Shown here: positions 1 through 9,272 of the stretch, in pieces
How the letters are laid out: the number at the start of each line of letters is the position of its first letter
Numbering within the stretch: position 1 is the first letter of the stretch
Position numbers and translations under genes: made by a program
The notes under the pieces: model-generated
Database searches by the model: none
Seen by the model: the letters and a program-made list of their open reading frames with translations, nothing else
Told to the model about the DNA's origin: nothing
DNA from: DSBN01 sp041686355
GTDB lineage: Bacteria; Spirochaetota; Spirochaetia; DSM-16054; Sediminispirochaetaceae
NCBI GenBank assembly: GCA_041686355.1
Contig: JAWLDZ010000009.1
Span: forward strand, 1 to 61,306
Length of the DNA stretch: 61,306 nt
Direction of reading: 5' to 3'

Positions 1-127
1 CTAAAGCCTCCGGCGGGTATAGATACGGGTAGCTGGGAATCCCGCAGCCTATAAGAGCTAGTGCAAGCAGTGTGAGAATTATCAATGCCGCAATAACGGT
101 GAGATTATCTGGTATACGGTGCTTCAT
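1..127 (-). CDS. Lipoprotein, N-terminal fragment (runs off left edge)
   Basis: Reading the minus strand from an ATG at 127 gives an open frame of 42 codons to the window edge. It has a short charged start (MKHRIPD), a hydrophobic stretch of about 20 residues, and an LIGC lipobox with the candidate lipidated Cys at residue 28. This is a typical bacterial lipoprotein signal; spirochaete lipoboxes are often loose. The frame starts 44 bases after the cyclase stop, so it is probably the next gene of the same operon. An AAGGAT lies just upstream but very close to the ATG. Only the signal region is visible, so its function is unknown. Confidence 0.55.
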   Translation of the reverse strand, partial: MKHRIPDNLTVIAALIILTLLALALIGCGIPSYPYLYPPEAL

Positions 128-150
128 ATCCTTGTACGCATCGGAGAACG

Positions 151-172
151 AGTGCAGCACTGCTGCTGCACT
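151..172 (-). other. Hairpin at the adenylate cyclase stop codon
   Basis: This is a perfect inverted repeat with 9-base arms (AGTGCAGCA and TGCTGCACT) and a 4-base loop, overlapping the cyclase stop codon. There is no T run after it on the minus strand, so it does not look like an intrinsic terminator. It could be an RNA-stability or processing element between the cyclase and the lipoprotein gene. Confidence 0.4.
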
Positions 173-2576
173 ACTCCGGTGACGAGTCCTTTATGTCGAC
201 CAGTTCGTAGATAAGAACCGGTTTGTTCTTGCCCTTCACCCGTATGTTGTCCAGCTCTCGAACAACTACATTATCTTTCACCTGTCCGTAGGTATGTTCG
301 CTGATGATGATGCGGGTCATATACTGCTTATTGGTACCCTCAAGACGAGCCCCGAGGTTTACATTATCGCCGATCAAGGTATAGTCCATACGCTGCATAG
401 AGCCCATATTACCAACAGTCATCCGGCCTGAGTTCACGCCGATTCCGATGTCTATCTGATATTCATCTGGGAACTCGTCATTCAGTACTTTCAATGCTTC
501 CAGCTGTTCCACCGCGCATTTACAGGCCCGCAGGGCATGGTCTTCCTGGGGCAGAGGGGCTCCCCAAAAACACATAATTGCATCGCCCTCGTACTTATCC
601 AGCGTACCGTCGTATTTCAGCACAATATCGGTCATTGCAGTGAGATAACGGTTTAATATCTGTACCAGTTCCTGGGGGCTCATACTCTCAGAAAGTGTCG
701 TGAATCCGCGAATATCCGAGAAAAACACAGTCATATCTTTATCTACTCCCCCAAGTTCGGGGGGATTATCTAAAATCTGGTCAACAACTTGCGGGCTGAC
801 ATAGGTGCCGAACATGCTTCTGATACGGCGTTTGTCCTTAGATTCGGTCATCTCCCGGTATACCACAATTGAAAAGAAGGCGAACAGACTTGCCAGGGCC
901 GGCTGGGTAAAATTGATAATATAAGCTTCCCGGTCGAATACTATCGAAGAAGTTATAAACAGTGCCAGAATCAGCAGTAAAGTGGTAATAAACGCCCAGG
1001 CGGTTGAAAGACGGGAGCTGAAAAGTGCAATAATAAGCACTAAACCGACTAAAATAGATAAATTAACCCAAAACGAGGCATAATGCAGAAAGTTGTTCAT
1101 CATAATTGTGTTGAGTGCATTGGCGTGTACTTCTACCCCGTACATCAGTCCGTAAGGGGTTGGCTTATGGTCGGCCGCCATACCGCGGGTAAATGAACCG
1201 ACCATAATAATTTTATTATCCAGTGCCCGGGTTCTTGGCCATACATTCGGATCGGGACCGGGAGGGTTCGAAGCGTATCCCGAGTAAGAGCGCACCGGGA
1301 ATGTCTGCCTTTCTCCATGAGAAGAAAATGAGGGAGGGCCCATAAAGTTAATCAGCATATCTCCATGTGTGTCTATTGGAATCTTTATCTCTTCAACTAC
1401 TTTTGTTTTTTCCTCGGCAATTATGTTTCCTTCGTCGTCGTATTCCGGCGGTGCAGTCTGTATCTCGTAGGGGTTCCATACCCCGTTTTGAGTGTCGTAG
1501 TATTGGGGCTCGGGGATACGAATATGCTCGCCCAGCACAACTTCAATTTCGGAAAGTTGCTTGTTAAAATAGTGTAATGCCAGGGATAAGGTGATTGCCG
1601 GTAGAAAATGATCGCGATATTTATGAACTACAAAGTAGGAATCATCGGTCTCGCCATCATTATCGGTATCAACATTTTTTACCGGTGCCCTGCTCTCTAA
1701 CTCTCGCAGCAGGTTGTCTAAGATGGTATTGGTCAGGGGATACGGAATCGGGTGTTCTTTCCCGTTTTTATCAACCCAGGCTAACCTCTCGTAATTATCC
1801 CGATCAAGTTCCGTATCTGTGGTGAGCGTCCGAAAGGGAAACTCCTCGATTTTTTCGGAGTATTTGGCTATCAAGGGCTGACGGCGATATACCTCATCGA
1901 CATCTTTAATGTAGTTTGCATGGCCGTAGCCCACTGCAGCTTCTGCATATGGCTTGAGAGGCGGCTGAAGGCCGTAGAATGGGGTAAGTTCTTCCCAGGG
2001 ACCCTCTACTCGGGATATCTCTCCAAAACTCGACACAAGGCCTTTATGGCGTTCCAAAAAAGCCTCTTCCTTTTCAGGTGGAGGCGGAACCTCGTCAAGC
2101 AGGGTTTCTAAAAAAACACGATTGTTCTGTTTGATACTTTCAACCAATATTCCGTCGTTAACCGCCGTATCTGAGGGCTCGTTAAAAAAGATATCCAGAA
2201 ACACCGAATTTTCACGGGCATCTTGATCTTGGATACGAGTAAAGGTATTGATTAAGTCGGCGTGAGTGTAGCGTGGAAAGGGCCAGCGTCCAAGGCGGGT
2301 CAGGGTCCTGAAGTCAATTCCGACTATTAGAATATCCCGTGATATATTGGGGTTCTGTTGAACAACTTTTACCCCCTCCTCTACCTCTTCAGCCTGAAAG
2401 AGATCCTTATACCGGAAATGAACATCCAGTATGCGTACCTCCAAATTATCAAAAATAGAGGTACTGGCGTCCAGCCCAAGGAAAATGACTATTACCGCAA
2501 CGGCAATAATAAAGCCAAAATAGCGTACCTCCATGAATGTGGAGCGCTTCTTTATCTTCTTTCCCTCAGCCGGCAT
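171..2576 (-). CDS. CHASE2-domain class III adenylate cyclase
   Basis: This 801-residue membrane receptor cyclase makes cAMP in response to an extracytoplasmic signal. One membrane segment (about residues 19-37) is followed by a large CHASE2 sensor region (to about 490), two to three membrane segments, and a C-terminal class III cyclase domain. The cyclase domain shows the metal-binding FSDIRGFT motif, KYEGDAI and LIGDNVN, so it should be active; adenylate rather than guanylate specificity is inferred from family resemblance. The sensor contains an unusual acidic DTDNDGETDD stretch at residues 303-312. It follows the YfgM-like gene by 20 bases and is near the end of the recA-led gene row. Confidence 0.9.
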   Translation of the reverse strand: MPAEGKKIKKRSTFMEVRYFGFIIAVAVIVIFLGLDASTSIFDNLEVRILDVHFRYKDLFQAEEVEEGVKVVQQNPNISRDILIVGIDFRTLTRLGRWPFPRYTHADLINTFTRIQDQDARENSVFLDIFFNEPSDTAVNDGILVESIKQNNRVFLETLLDEVPPPPEKEEAFLERHKGLVSSFGEISRVEGPWEELTPFYGLQPPLKPYAEAAVGYGHANYIKDVDEVYRRQPLIAKYSEKIEEFPFRTLTTDTELDRDNYERLAWVDKNGKEHPIPYPLTNTILDNLLRELESRAPVKNVDTDNDGETDDSYFVVHKYRDHFLPAITLSLALHYFNKQLSEIEVVLGEHIRIPEPQYYDTQNGVWNPYEIQTAPPEYDDEGNIIAEEKTKVVEEIKIPIDTHGDMLINFMGPPSFSSHGERQTFPVRSYSGYASNPPGPDPNVWPRTRALDNKIIMVGSFTRGMAADHKPTPYGLMYGVEVHANALNTIMMNNFLHYASFWVNLSILVGLVLIIALFSSRLSTAWAFITTLLLILALFITSSIVFDREAYIINFTQPALASLFAFFSIVVYREMTESKDKRRIRSMFGTYVSPQVVDQILDNPPELGGVDKDMTVFFSDIRGFTTLSESMSPQELVQILNRYLTAMTDIVLKYDGTLDKYEGDAIMCFWGAPLPQEDHALRACKCAVEQLEALKVLNDEFPDEYQIDIGIGVNSGRMTVGNMGSMQRMDYTLIGDNVNLGARLEGTNKQYMTRIIISEHTYGQVKDNVVVRELDNIRVKGKNKPVLIYELVDIKDSSPE

Positions 2577-2596
2577 TGCTTTCCCCCTTGCGTGCG

Positions 2597-3283
2597 CTAA
2601 TTTATCGTTTCAAGGTAAATTATACGGTCACGTGCTAAATTTGTCCAATTACTTGAAGAAAAATCATCGATTACTTCGTTGTAGGCCTGAATTGCTGCAT
2701 CTCTATTATTTACTTTCTCATAAAGCCGGCCTATCGAGAACAGAGCATGGGGTACTTCTGGAAAACTCTCTGAATAGTTTTCACGGATCCGTTGATAAGT
2801 TGCAATGGCCTCCTCATATTCCGCAGTCTCTTCATGGGCCGTTGCGGCGTGCATTAGGCTCACCGGTGCGAGATAACTCTTTGGCTGAGAATCTACTAAG
2901 GTATTAAAATGCTCAAGGGCCTTGTCGAAATTTTCCTGATCGTAAGCTATCCGGCCCAACACTAAATGCGCCCTTGCAGCTGCATACATCCCCGAAAAAT
3001 TGTTGATGGCTTCTTCCCCCGCCGATACAAGTTCCTCGGCGATTTCATCCTTTTCTTCACCCTCTGCTTCCTGCCAATCTGCATACAGCGTCTGAACCTG
3101 TTCGGCTGCAACCGCAGATTTTTCAACGCGATTCTGATGCACGAGGGTATAGATCCCTCCCCCAATTACCAGCACCACAATAATAACGGCGATAACTAAT
3201 AAAGTTACCCGATTATTTGATAAAAAGGTGGCTAATACAGCTTTAAAGTTCTTATCCTCTGTTCTTACCTGTTGTTGTGACAT
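2597..3283 (-). CDS. Membrane-anchored TPR protein (YfgM-like)
   Basis: This protein of 228 residues has a short basic cytoplasmic N-terminus, one membrane segment (about 26-48) and a C-terminal region of about four TPR units facing the periplasm. The layout matches the YfgM/tetratricopeptide family, whose E. coli member helps periplasmic chaperones at the Sec translocon. Here the role is inferred only from architecture. A GGAG-type site lies just before the ATG. It sits between the sigma-54 activator and the cyclase, with gaps of about 20 bases. Confidence 0.75.
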   Translation of the reverse strand: MSQQQVRTEDKNFKAVLATFLSNNRVTLLVIAVIIVVLVIGGGIYTLVHQNRVEKSAVAAEQVQTLYADWQEAEGEEKDEIAEELVSAGEEAINNFSGMYAAARAHLVLGRIAYDQENFDKALEHFNTLVDSQPKSYLAPVSLMHAATAHEETAEYEEAIATYQRIRENYSESFPEVPHALFSIGRLYEKVNNRDAAIQAYNEVIDDFSSSNWTNLARDRIIYLETIN

Positions 3284-3302
3284 GCGTCCATGCTCCTTAT
3301 CT

Positions 3303-4814
3303 TTATTCTTTTATATCTAATTCTTTTACCAGCTTCGAAAGATAAGTACGTTGAATACCCAGTACTTTAGAAGCTTTGGTTTGATTCCATGAGTGTTTTT
3401 TCAGCACGTTGCGAATAAAATGCTTTTTGAACTGGTTTACCGCATCTTTCAGTTGGGTTTCATCGTAGTCTGCTCCGTTACTGCGGTTTTCGGGGGAATG
3501 CAGCAAAAGGTCATCTGCTTTAATGTATACATCCTTTGACAACACCACTGCCCGCTCCACCACATTCTGCAGTTCCCGCACATTGCCAGGCCAGTTATAC
3601 GATAAAAGTAAATCCATTGCCTCCGAGGAAAAGCCGTGGACCTGTTTATTTGTTTCACGGTTTGTCTTTTTCAAAAAAAACTCCGACAGATCGCTTATGT
3701 CATCGGGTCTTTCTCGCAGGGGTGGAATATAAAAGGGTAAGACATTCAAGCGGTAATACAAATCTCGTCGAAAATTGCCCTTTTCAACTTCCTGTTCAAT
3801 ATCTTTGTTGGTGGCTGCCAATATTCGTACATCCACATAGGTCGCTTCGCTTTCACCAACCCGCTGGAAAGATTTATATTGTATTGCCCTTAATAGTTTC
3901 GCCTGTAAACTGAGTGGTATCTCTCCAACCTCATCTAGAAAAATAGTTCCGCTGTGGGCCATTTCAAACCTGCCGAGACGGTCACGGTGCGCATCGGTAA
4001 AGGCGCCCTTTACATGACCAAACAGTTCACTTTCCAGCAGATGTTCAGGCAGGGCTGCGCAATTTACGCGAATAAACGGTGCATCCCTGCGTGGACTATG
4101 CAGATGGATTTGTTCTGCAAACAGCTCTTTTCCAGAACCGCTTTCACCGAGAATCAGTACGGAGGAGTCGGTACCGGCAACCCGTTTGGCAACCTCTAGT
4201 TTTTCAGTGATCTGCGGGCTGGTACCTATGAAAGTATGAAAACCACGGCCCTGCTGCAGCTGATCCTGCAGTGCATACACCTCGTTCTGTACCTTCTGGT
4301 ACTCCTTCGCATTCTGTATAGTGAGAGCTGCCTGCCCGGCAAATATTTCTAACCATTGCAAGTCTTCATTTGTAAAGCTGCTGTTTTTCTTTTTATTAAT
4401 TATCTCGATTACACCGATACACTTGTCCTTAATTCTCATGGGAACAGCAAGAATTGAATCGGTAGGGTACCCTACTTTTTCACTTATATCTGAATAGTAG
4501 CGTTTGTCGCTATCAACATCATTTACAATAAGTGATGTGCTGTTCTGTGCTACCCAGCCCGCAATTCCTTCGCCCATTTGAAGGGTGAAACGCTTTACAT
4601 CCGGCCCTTTTGGGCCAAGGGCAATTTCAAAATAGAGATTGTTGTTTTCATTATCAACTAAGAGCAACGACGAGGACTCACCATCGGTTAAACGGGTAGC
4701 GGACTCTAAGATTCTGGTGAGTAGAGTCCGCCCGTCTTGTACATCGGAATTGATGAGCGTGTTGATCTCGATGAGCGTTTTGAGCTTCTCTGCATCGACG
4801 GTAGAGTTAAACAT
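3303..4814 (-). CDS. GAF / AAA+ / Fis-type sigma-54-dependent activator
   Basis: This 503-residue NtrC-class enhancer-binding protein has three parts. An N-terminal GAF sensor (about 1-170) comes first, then a central AAA+ domain with Walker A GESGSGKE (223-230), the sigma-54 contact loop GAFTDA (270-275) and Walker B FLDEVGE. A Fis-type helix-turn-helix forms the C-terminus (about 475-500). There is no response-regulator receiver domain, so activity is probably set by a small ligand or redox state through GAF. The GAFTDA loop differs from the usual GAFTGA by one residue, a variant seen in this family. It lies one base downstream of rpsA, an unusual place for such a regulator; targets are not visible here. 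Confidence 0.92.
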   Translation of the reverse strand: MFNSTVDAEKLKTLIEINTLINSDVQDGRTLLTRILESATRLTDGESSSLLLVDNENNNLYFEIALGPKGPDVKRFTLQMGEGIAGWVAQNSTSLIVNDVDSDKRYYSDISEKVGYPTDSILAVPMRIKDKCIGVIEIINKKKNSSFTNEDLQWLEIFAGQAALTIQNAKEYQKVQNEVYALQDQLQQGRGFHTFIGTSPQITEKLEVAKRVAGTDSSVLILGESGSGKELFAEQIHLHSPRRDAPFIRVNCAALPEHLLESELFGHVKGAFTDAHRDRLGRFEMAHSGTIFLDEVGEIPLSLQAKLLRAIQYKSFQRVGESEATYVDVRILAATNKDIEQEVEKGNFRRDLYYRLNVLPFYIPPLRERPDDISDLSEFFLKKTNRETNKQVHGFSSEAMDLLLSYNWPGNVRELQNVVERAVVLSKDVYIKADDLLLHSPENRSNGADYDETQLKDAVNQFKKHFIRNVLKKHSWNQTKASKVLGIQRTYLSKLVKELDIKE

Positions 4815-4815
4815 A

Positions 4816-6540
4816 CTACGAATCGAATGAGTCGGCCCCCTTTTCCTTCAATAGATCGCCAAAGGTGACAGTTGATTCGTCTTGGTCATCGTGAATATAC
4901 TTAGAGATTTCTTTCTTCTGTATTCCCTTCTGGTACTCTTTGATGGAAAGGGAGAGCTTCTGGGCTTCCGGCTTTACATCCAGCACAACGGCCTTCACAT
5001 GATCACCAGGTTTATATTTCTGAAGCAATTCATCTTCAGGAGTGTCATCAGCGGGTGAACGGAGATTAAACTTATGAATTAGTCCTTCGATCTCTCCGGG
5101 AACCCGTATAAAGATGCCGAAATCAGTTACTGAGGTAACCTCACCTTCGATTACACTGCCCTTCGGGTAACTGTTCTGCAGCGAACGCCAGGGATCTTCA
5201 CTTAACTGCTTCACGCCTAGGCGGATTCGGTGGGATTCAGTATCAACTTCAGTAACAACACATTCAATTTCTTCTCCCACCTTCAGAAATGAAGAGGGAT
5301 TCTTAATTTTCTTGGTCCAGGACAGATCATCTACATGCAGGAAACCGTCGATCCCATCTTCGAGTTTTACAAATGCACCGGCGTTGGTAACTTTGACAAT
5401 CTCGCGAGTGAGGCGGGTGCCAACCGGGTATTTATTCTCAATTTCTTCCCACGGGTTCGGCAGAACCTGTTTTATACCGAGGGATACTCGTCCCTGCTGT
5501 ATATCGTAGGAGAGGATCATTACATCGACCTCGTCCCCAATTGAAAGAACTTCTTTTGGATGGTTCACACGCTTGACCCATGACAGTTCAGAAACGTGCA
5601 CCAGCCCCTCAACGCCTTCTTCCAATTCAACAAAGGCACCAAAGTCCGTAAGTTTTGTAACCTTGCCCTTAACTACATCGTTTACCTGGTACTTATTTTC
5701 AAAGTTGATCCAGGGATCGGGGGTAAAGTGTTTTAAGGACAGGTTTATTTTTTGTTCTTCCGGGTCAAGATGAATTATTTTAAGGGTAATCTCCTGACCC
5801 TTTTTCACATAGTCCTTGGGGCGGGTTACATGCCCCCAGCTCATATCATTGATATGGAGTAAACCGTCAAAACCGCCGAGGTCGATAAAGGCTCCAAAGG
5901 AGGTAAAGCTTTTTACCCTGCCTTTGATGGTATCACCAATTTCTGTATGTTCAAAGAATTCCTGTTTGCGGCGGTTTATCTCCTGTTCAAGAAAACCGCG
6001 CCTGGAAAGGACAATTTTAAGTTTATTACTGCTGTAAAGTCGGTCTATGAGGAACTCGCCGATTGTATTCAGATAATCTTCAGGCTTTTCAACACGAACA
6101 ACATCGGCTTTGGAGAAGGGGCAAAAACCGCGTACACCGTAACCAAGGTCTACTTCAAAGCCGCCTTTGATGTTTTTATCAAAAGTACCTTTGACGGGTT
6201 TGCCTTCTTGGTGGGCGTTTCGTAACTCTTTCCAGAAATTACGAATATCGGCTTTTTGCTTAGAGACAACCACCTGTCCGCCCTTGCCTTCTTTGCGGAT
6301 AAGTACTACCGATACGTCGTCACCCTGTTCAGGGGGCGTATCGAATTCTTCGAGAGGTATCTTCCCTTCGGATTTATACCCTACGTCTACAAAGACATGT
6401 TCTGGAGTAATCTCCACAACCGTTCCGTCTATTAGTTGACCTTCTTCAAGTTCTTCTAAGCTTTTAAGGTATTCTTCCTGAAGGGATGATTGAATGTTTT
6501 CTGCTGCGGTCTCCGGGTCTTTTTCAGTCATCACTGTCAT
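4816..6540 (-). CDS. rpsA: 30S ribosomal protein S1
   Basis: This 574-residue protein has six S1 RNA-binding repeats, starting at about residues 37, 118, 203, 289, 375 and 462. The first two are divergent and normally dock S1 to the ribosome; the later ones hold mRNA during initiation. The start is supported by AGGAG seven bases before the ATG. It follows cmk by 22 bases, the common cmk-rpsA pairing. Its presence is relevant because several genes in this window lack a good Shine-Dalgarno sequence. Confidence 0.97.
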   Translation of the reverse strand: MTVMTEKDPETAAENIQSSLQEEYLKSLEELEEGQLIDGTVVEITPEHVFVDVGYKSEGKIPLEEFDTPPEQGDDVSVVLIRKEGKGGQVVVSKQKADIRNFWKELRNAHQEGKPVKGTFDKNIKGGFEVDLGYGVRGFCPFSKADVVRVEKPEDYLNTIGEFLIDRLYSSNKLKIVLSRRGFLEQEINRRKQEFFEHTEIGDTIKGRVKSFTSFGAFIDLGGFDGLLHINDMSWGHVTRPKDYVKKGQEITLKIIHLDPEEQKINLSLKHFTPDPWINFENKYQVNDVVKGKVTKLTDFGAFVELEEGVEGLVHVSELSWVKRVNHPKEVLSIGDEVDVMILSYDIQQGRVSLGIKQVLPNPWEEIENKYPVGTRLTREIVKVTNAGAFVKLEDGIDGFLHVDDLSWTKKIKNPSSFLKVGEEIECVVTEVDTESHRIRLGVKQLSEDPWRSLQNSYPKGSVIEGEVTSVTDFGIFIRVPGEIEGLIHKFNLRSPADDTPEDELLQKYKPGDHVKAVVLDVKPEAQKLSLSIKEYQKGIQKKEISKYIHDDQDESTVTFGDLLKEKGADSFDS

Positions 6541-6562
6541 TTTTCTCCTGCTACTATACTTC

Positions 6563-7210
6563 TTATTGTGCCGTTTTTTGAATTTTGTCTATCACTTTCT
6601 CACAAACTTGATCGATGGTCAAGTCCGAGGTATCTAAATAAAGGGCGTCATTGGCGACTTCTAGACGACCGACAGCCTTGTTGCGGTCAATTTGATCTCG
6701 CCGGCGGATACGTTCTTCAATTTCTTTAATTGAAAGCTCACTGACTCCCTGATGATATCTTCTTTTTGCACGAGTTTCAACCGATGCATCCAGAAAAACC
6801 TTTACTTCTGCATCGGGAAATACCACCGTGGTTATATCTCTTCCCTCGACTACTGATTGAACATTGAAAGCAATTTTACGCAGATCTGCATTTACTATAG
6901 AACGGATTTCACTGATCGAGGATACCTGGGCAACCCAGGTATCGACTGCATCAGTATGCAGATAATCTTCAACTCGAACAGAGTTTACATAAAAACCATC
7001 GGATTTTAGTTCAACCCGACAATTCTTAGCAATCTCAATCAGCTTATCCGGATCCTCAGGCGGCTGGTCGGAATATTCACGCAGAATCTGCCAGGTAATA
7101 GCACGGTACAGGTTTCCAGAATTAATGTAGTGCATGCCCGTTCGTTCGGCTATCTGTTTTGCTATAGTGCTCTTGCCGACACCCGCCGGACCATCGATTG
7201 CTACTATCAT
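6563..7210 (-). CDS. cmk: Cytidylate kinase
   Basis: This protein phosphorylates CMP and dCMP with ATP in pyrimidine nucleotide supply. Its 215 residues begin with a P-loop GPAGVGKST (7-15). GRDITTVVF, the family signature after the NMP-binding insert, and the RRDQIDRN lid arginines are also present. The length is normal. The start overlaps the end of the upstream pseudouridine synthase gene by four bases (ATGA), so the two are probably translationally coupled. Confidence 0.97.
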   Translation of the reverse strand: MIVAIDGPAGVGKSTIAKQIAERTGMHYINSGNLYRAITWQILREYSDQPPEDPDKLIEIAKNCRVELKSDGFYVNSVRVEDYLHTDAVDTWVAQVSSISEIRSIVNADLRKIAFNVQSVVEGRDITTVVFPDAEVKVFLDASVETRAKRRYHQGVSELSIKEIEERIRRRDQIDRNKAVGRLEVANDALYLDTSDLTIDQVCEKVIDKIQKTAQ

Positions 7211-7953
7211 TTTTCTCCTCTTTTAATAAACCAATCTACCTCATCTGCCGTCAGCAGTCGGTGTTCCCCGGGGTCCAGCCCTTCACTATTAATAGGCCCT
7301 ATTCTCACACGTATCAATCTTTTAATATCAATCTTCCAGGCCTTAAAGAGGGTTCTTATTTCCCGGTTTTTTCCCTCGATCAGGGTGAGAAAGACTTCGT
7401 AATGCCCCTCTATACGATAAGTTTTAATTTTATAGGAAGTATCCTCAACAGTGACTCCCTCGAGCCATTGATCGAGAATACTCTCATCAACCGGATTATG
7501 GCAGATCACCCGATATTCCTTCTCAATTTCGGACGAAGGATGTGATACTATCCGGGTAAAATTGCCGTCATTACTAAAAAAAATCAATCCTTCCGACATA
7601 AAGTCCAACCGCCCGACATTGAATAAGCGTTCGTTAAAGTGAGGGCGGAGTAAATCAAGGGCCAGAGGACGTCCAAGAGGATCGGAACTTGAACAAATAA
7701 AGCGAGGAGGTTTATAGAGCACAATATACCGCTCTTCTGTCTCGGGCTGTACCGACCTCCAATCAAAGGTGACCCTGTCGCCGGGATACACTTTCGTTCC
7801 CGGTTCGGTAACCACCTGTCCGTTTACAGCCGCCCTACCGTCGGCAATAAACTCCTCGTTCTTTCTTCGCGAACCTATCCCGCAGCGAGCCAGGTAGACC
7901 TGCAGGCGAACTCCACCTTCTTCATTCTTAGGCATCTCATTGCTAAGACTCAT
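7207..7953 (-). CDS. rluB: RluB/RsuA-family rRNA pseudouridine synthase
   Basis: This 248-residue protein has an N-terminal S4 RNA-binding domain (about 15-60) and a catalytic domain with the VGRLDFMSEG signature holding the catalytic Asp. It converts a uridine in 23S (RluB type) or 16S (RsuA type) rRNA to pseudouridine. The scpA-scpB-rluB order favours RluB. The frame opens with MSLSNEM, and this start lies inside a short tandem repeat shared with the scpB stop region, so the first few residues may be of recent origin. Confidence 0.88.
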   Translation of the reverse strand: MSLSNEMPKNEEGGVRLQVYLARCGIGSRRKNEEFIADGRAAVNGQVVTEPGTKVYPGDRVTFDWRSVQPETEERYIVLYKPPRFICSSSDPLGRPLALDLLRPHFNERLFNVGRLDFMSEGLIFFSNDGNFTRIVSHPSSEIEKEYRVICHNPVDESILDQWLEGVTVEDTSYKIKTYRIEGHYEVFLTLIEGKNREIRTLFKAWKIDIKRLIRVRIGPINSEGLDPGEHRLLTADEVDWFIKRGEK

Positions 7954-7966
7954 TGCTAGGACTCAT
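7936..7966 (-). repeat. 13-bp tandem repeat over scpB stop / rluB start
   Basis: On the plus strand CTCATTGCTAAGA (7936-7948) is followed by CTCATTGCTAGGA (7949-7961) and CTCAT. The units match at 12 of 13 bases. They cover the scpB TAG stop and the rluB ATG. Confidence 0.85.
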
Positions 7967-8504
7967 CACTTTCCAGTTCAAAACGTTCTTTATCAAGCTC
8001 ATCAAGATGTGGTAAATCAGCGATGCTTCTTAACCGAAACAACTTCAGAAACTCCTTCGTAGTTCCGTACTGTATCGGTTTACCGGGAACATCTTTTTTT
8101 CCCACTACCTTAATTAAGTTCCGTTCATGGAGCTGCTTTACCATATTTGCGGAGGAGACTCCGCGAATGTTATCAATTTCACCCCGGGTTATCGGTTGCG
8201 AATAGGCGATAATTGAAAGGGATTCAAGGGCTGCCTTCGAGAGACGGCTCTCATTTTTCCGTCCATAGCGCTCTTTCAGGTGCTCCCAAAGTTCGGCTTT
8301 TGGAGAAAGCTGCATTCCCCCGCTTATCTCGATGAGCTCTAAACCATGATCTTCCCGAGCATACTCCTCCTTCAACTGCAGGAGTACCCGCTCAACAATA
8401 TCCTGCGGCAATTGAGAATAGCGCGCCAGTTTTACTACTTCAACCGGTTCACTTTCCAGAAACAGTATGGCCTCTATGAGTGCAGCTTCACGTTCCAGTT
8501 TCAT
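7956..8504 (-). CDS. scpB: Segregation and condensation protein B
   Basis: ScpB is the winged-helix kleisin-associated subunit of the SMC-ScpAB condensin, which compacts and separates new chromosomes. The 182 residues contain two winged-helix units; the second carries the conserved ITRGEIDNIRGV segment. Length is normal. Its start overlaps scpA by 17 bases, and its stop lies in a short tandem repeat at the rluB start. The SMC subunit is not in this window. Confidence 0.95.
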   Translation of the reverse strand: MKLEREAALIEAILFLESEPVEVVKLARYSQLPQDIVERVLLQLKEEYAREDHGLELIEISGGMQLSPKAELWEHLKERYGRKNESRLSKAALESLSIIAYSQPITRGEIDNIRGVSSANMVKQLHERNLIKVVGKKDVPGKPIQYGTTKEFLKLFRLRSIADLPHLDELDKERFELESDES

Positions 8505-9267
8505 GCTCCTTTTCCTTTGGCATAGGGCTAAGCCGGCGTATTTTTATATCGCCAAATAATTTATTTTGAAATATTCCAATTATTCTAGATTTTACCGTAT
8601 CGAGGATGGCAAGAAATGCACAGACTATGTCCATTGTCAGCTGCGGTCTGGTGATTAGATCGGTAAAATAGAACTCACCATGGCTGTCGAGCAGCTCATT
8701 AATTAAACTGATCTTTTCATTCACGGTTATCTCTTCATGCAGATCAATAACATTCTCTGCTGAGATCGATGAAATCAAATGTGAGAAAGTCTTCAGAAGG
8801 TCCCATACATCTATTTTGGTCCAGGTCTCGTCATCCTCAGGGAACGGCAGGGCCGGTTGGATTTTTTTTCGCTCAATAACCCACTCCGCCTCCTGTTCCT
8901 TTTCCGCCATAATCTCGGTAAGCTTTTTATACTTCTGATATTCAATTAAACGCTCAACCAGCTCAAGCCTGGGGTCCTCAAGCTCATCTTCAAAATCAAC
9001 CTCGATGGGCAACAGCATCTGCGACTTTATATACAGCAGGGTCGAGGCCAGCACGTAAAACTCGGTGAGGTCTTCTAACTGGCGGCCGGCAGCGTACTGT
9101 ATATATGATAGATACTGCTCTGTGATATCAGCAATCGGAATATCGTATATGTTTATTTCGTTCTTTTTTATTAGAAAGAGCAACAGATCAAGGGGGCCTT
9201 CGAACTCGCTTAATTTAAATTGCTGTTTTTCCGATTCATCGGTGGTTGAAATTTGTTCCGTGTCCAT
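8488..9267 (-). CDS. scpA: Segregation and condensation protein A
   Basis: ScpA is the kleisin bridging the SMC heads. The N-terminal FEGPLDLLLFLIKKNEIN-type motif (about 22-40) and the DIPIADITEQYL helix are the classic family signatures, and the C-terminal winged-helix region is present. The 259 residues are a normal length. A stretch of about 20 acidic and polar residues precedes the conserved core. It starts five bases after the recA stop and overlaps scpB. Confidence 0.95.
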   Translation of the reverse strand: MDTEQISTTDESEKQQFKLSEFEGPLDLLLFLIKKNEINIYDIPIADITEQYLSYIQYAAGRQLEDLTEFYVLASTLLYIKSQMLLPIEVDFEDELEDPRLELVERLIEYQKYKKLTEIMAEKEQEAEWVIERKKIQPALPFPEDDETWTKIDVWDLLKTFSHLISSISAENVIDLHEEITVNEKISLINELLDSHGEFYFTDLITRPQLTMDIVCAFLAILDTVKSRIIGIFQNKLFGDIKIRRLSPMPKEKEHETGT

Positions 9268-9272
9268 TACCG

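Noticed and set aside
151..172. Hairpin after the cyclase as an intrinsic terminator
   Set aside because: No T run follows the stem on the minus strand, and the lipoprotein gene starts only 44 bases after the stop.
4005..4022. GAFTDA in place of GAFTGA as a sign that the activator cannot contact sigma-54
   Set aside because: The Asp variant occurs in this family, and the Walker motifs and Fis-type helix-turn-helix are intact.
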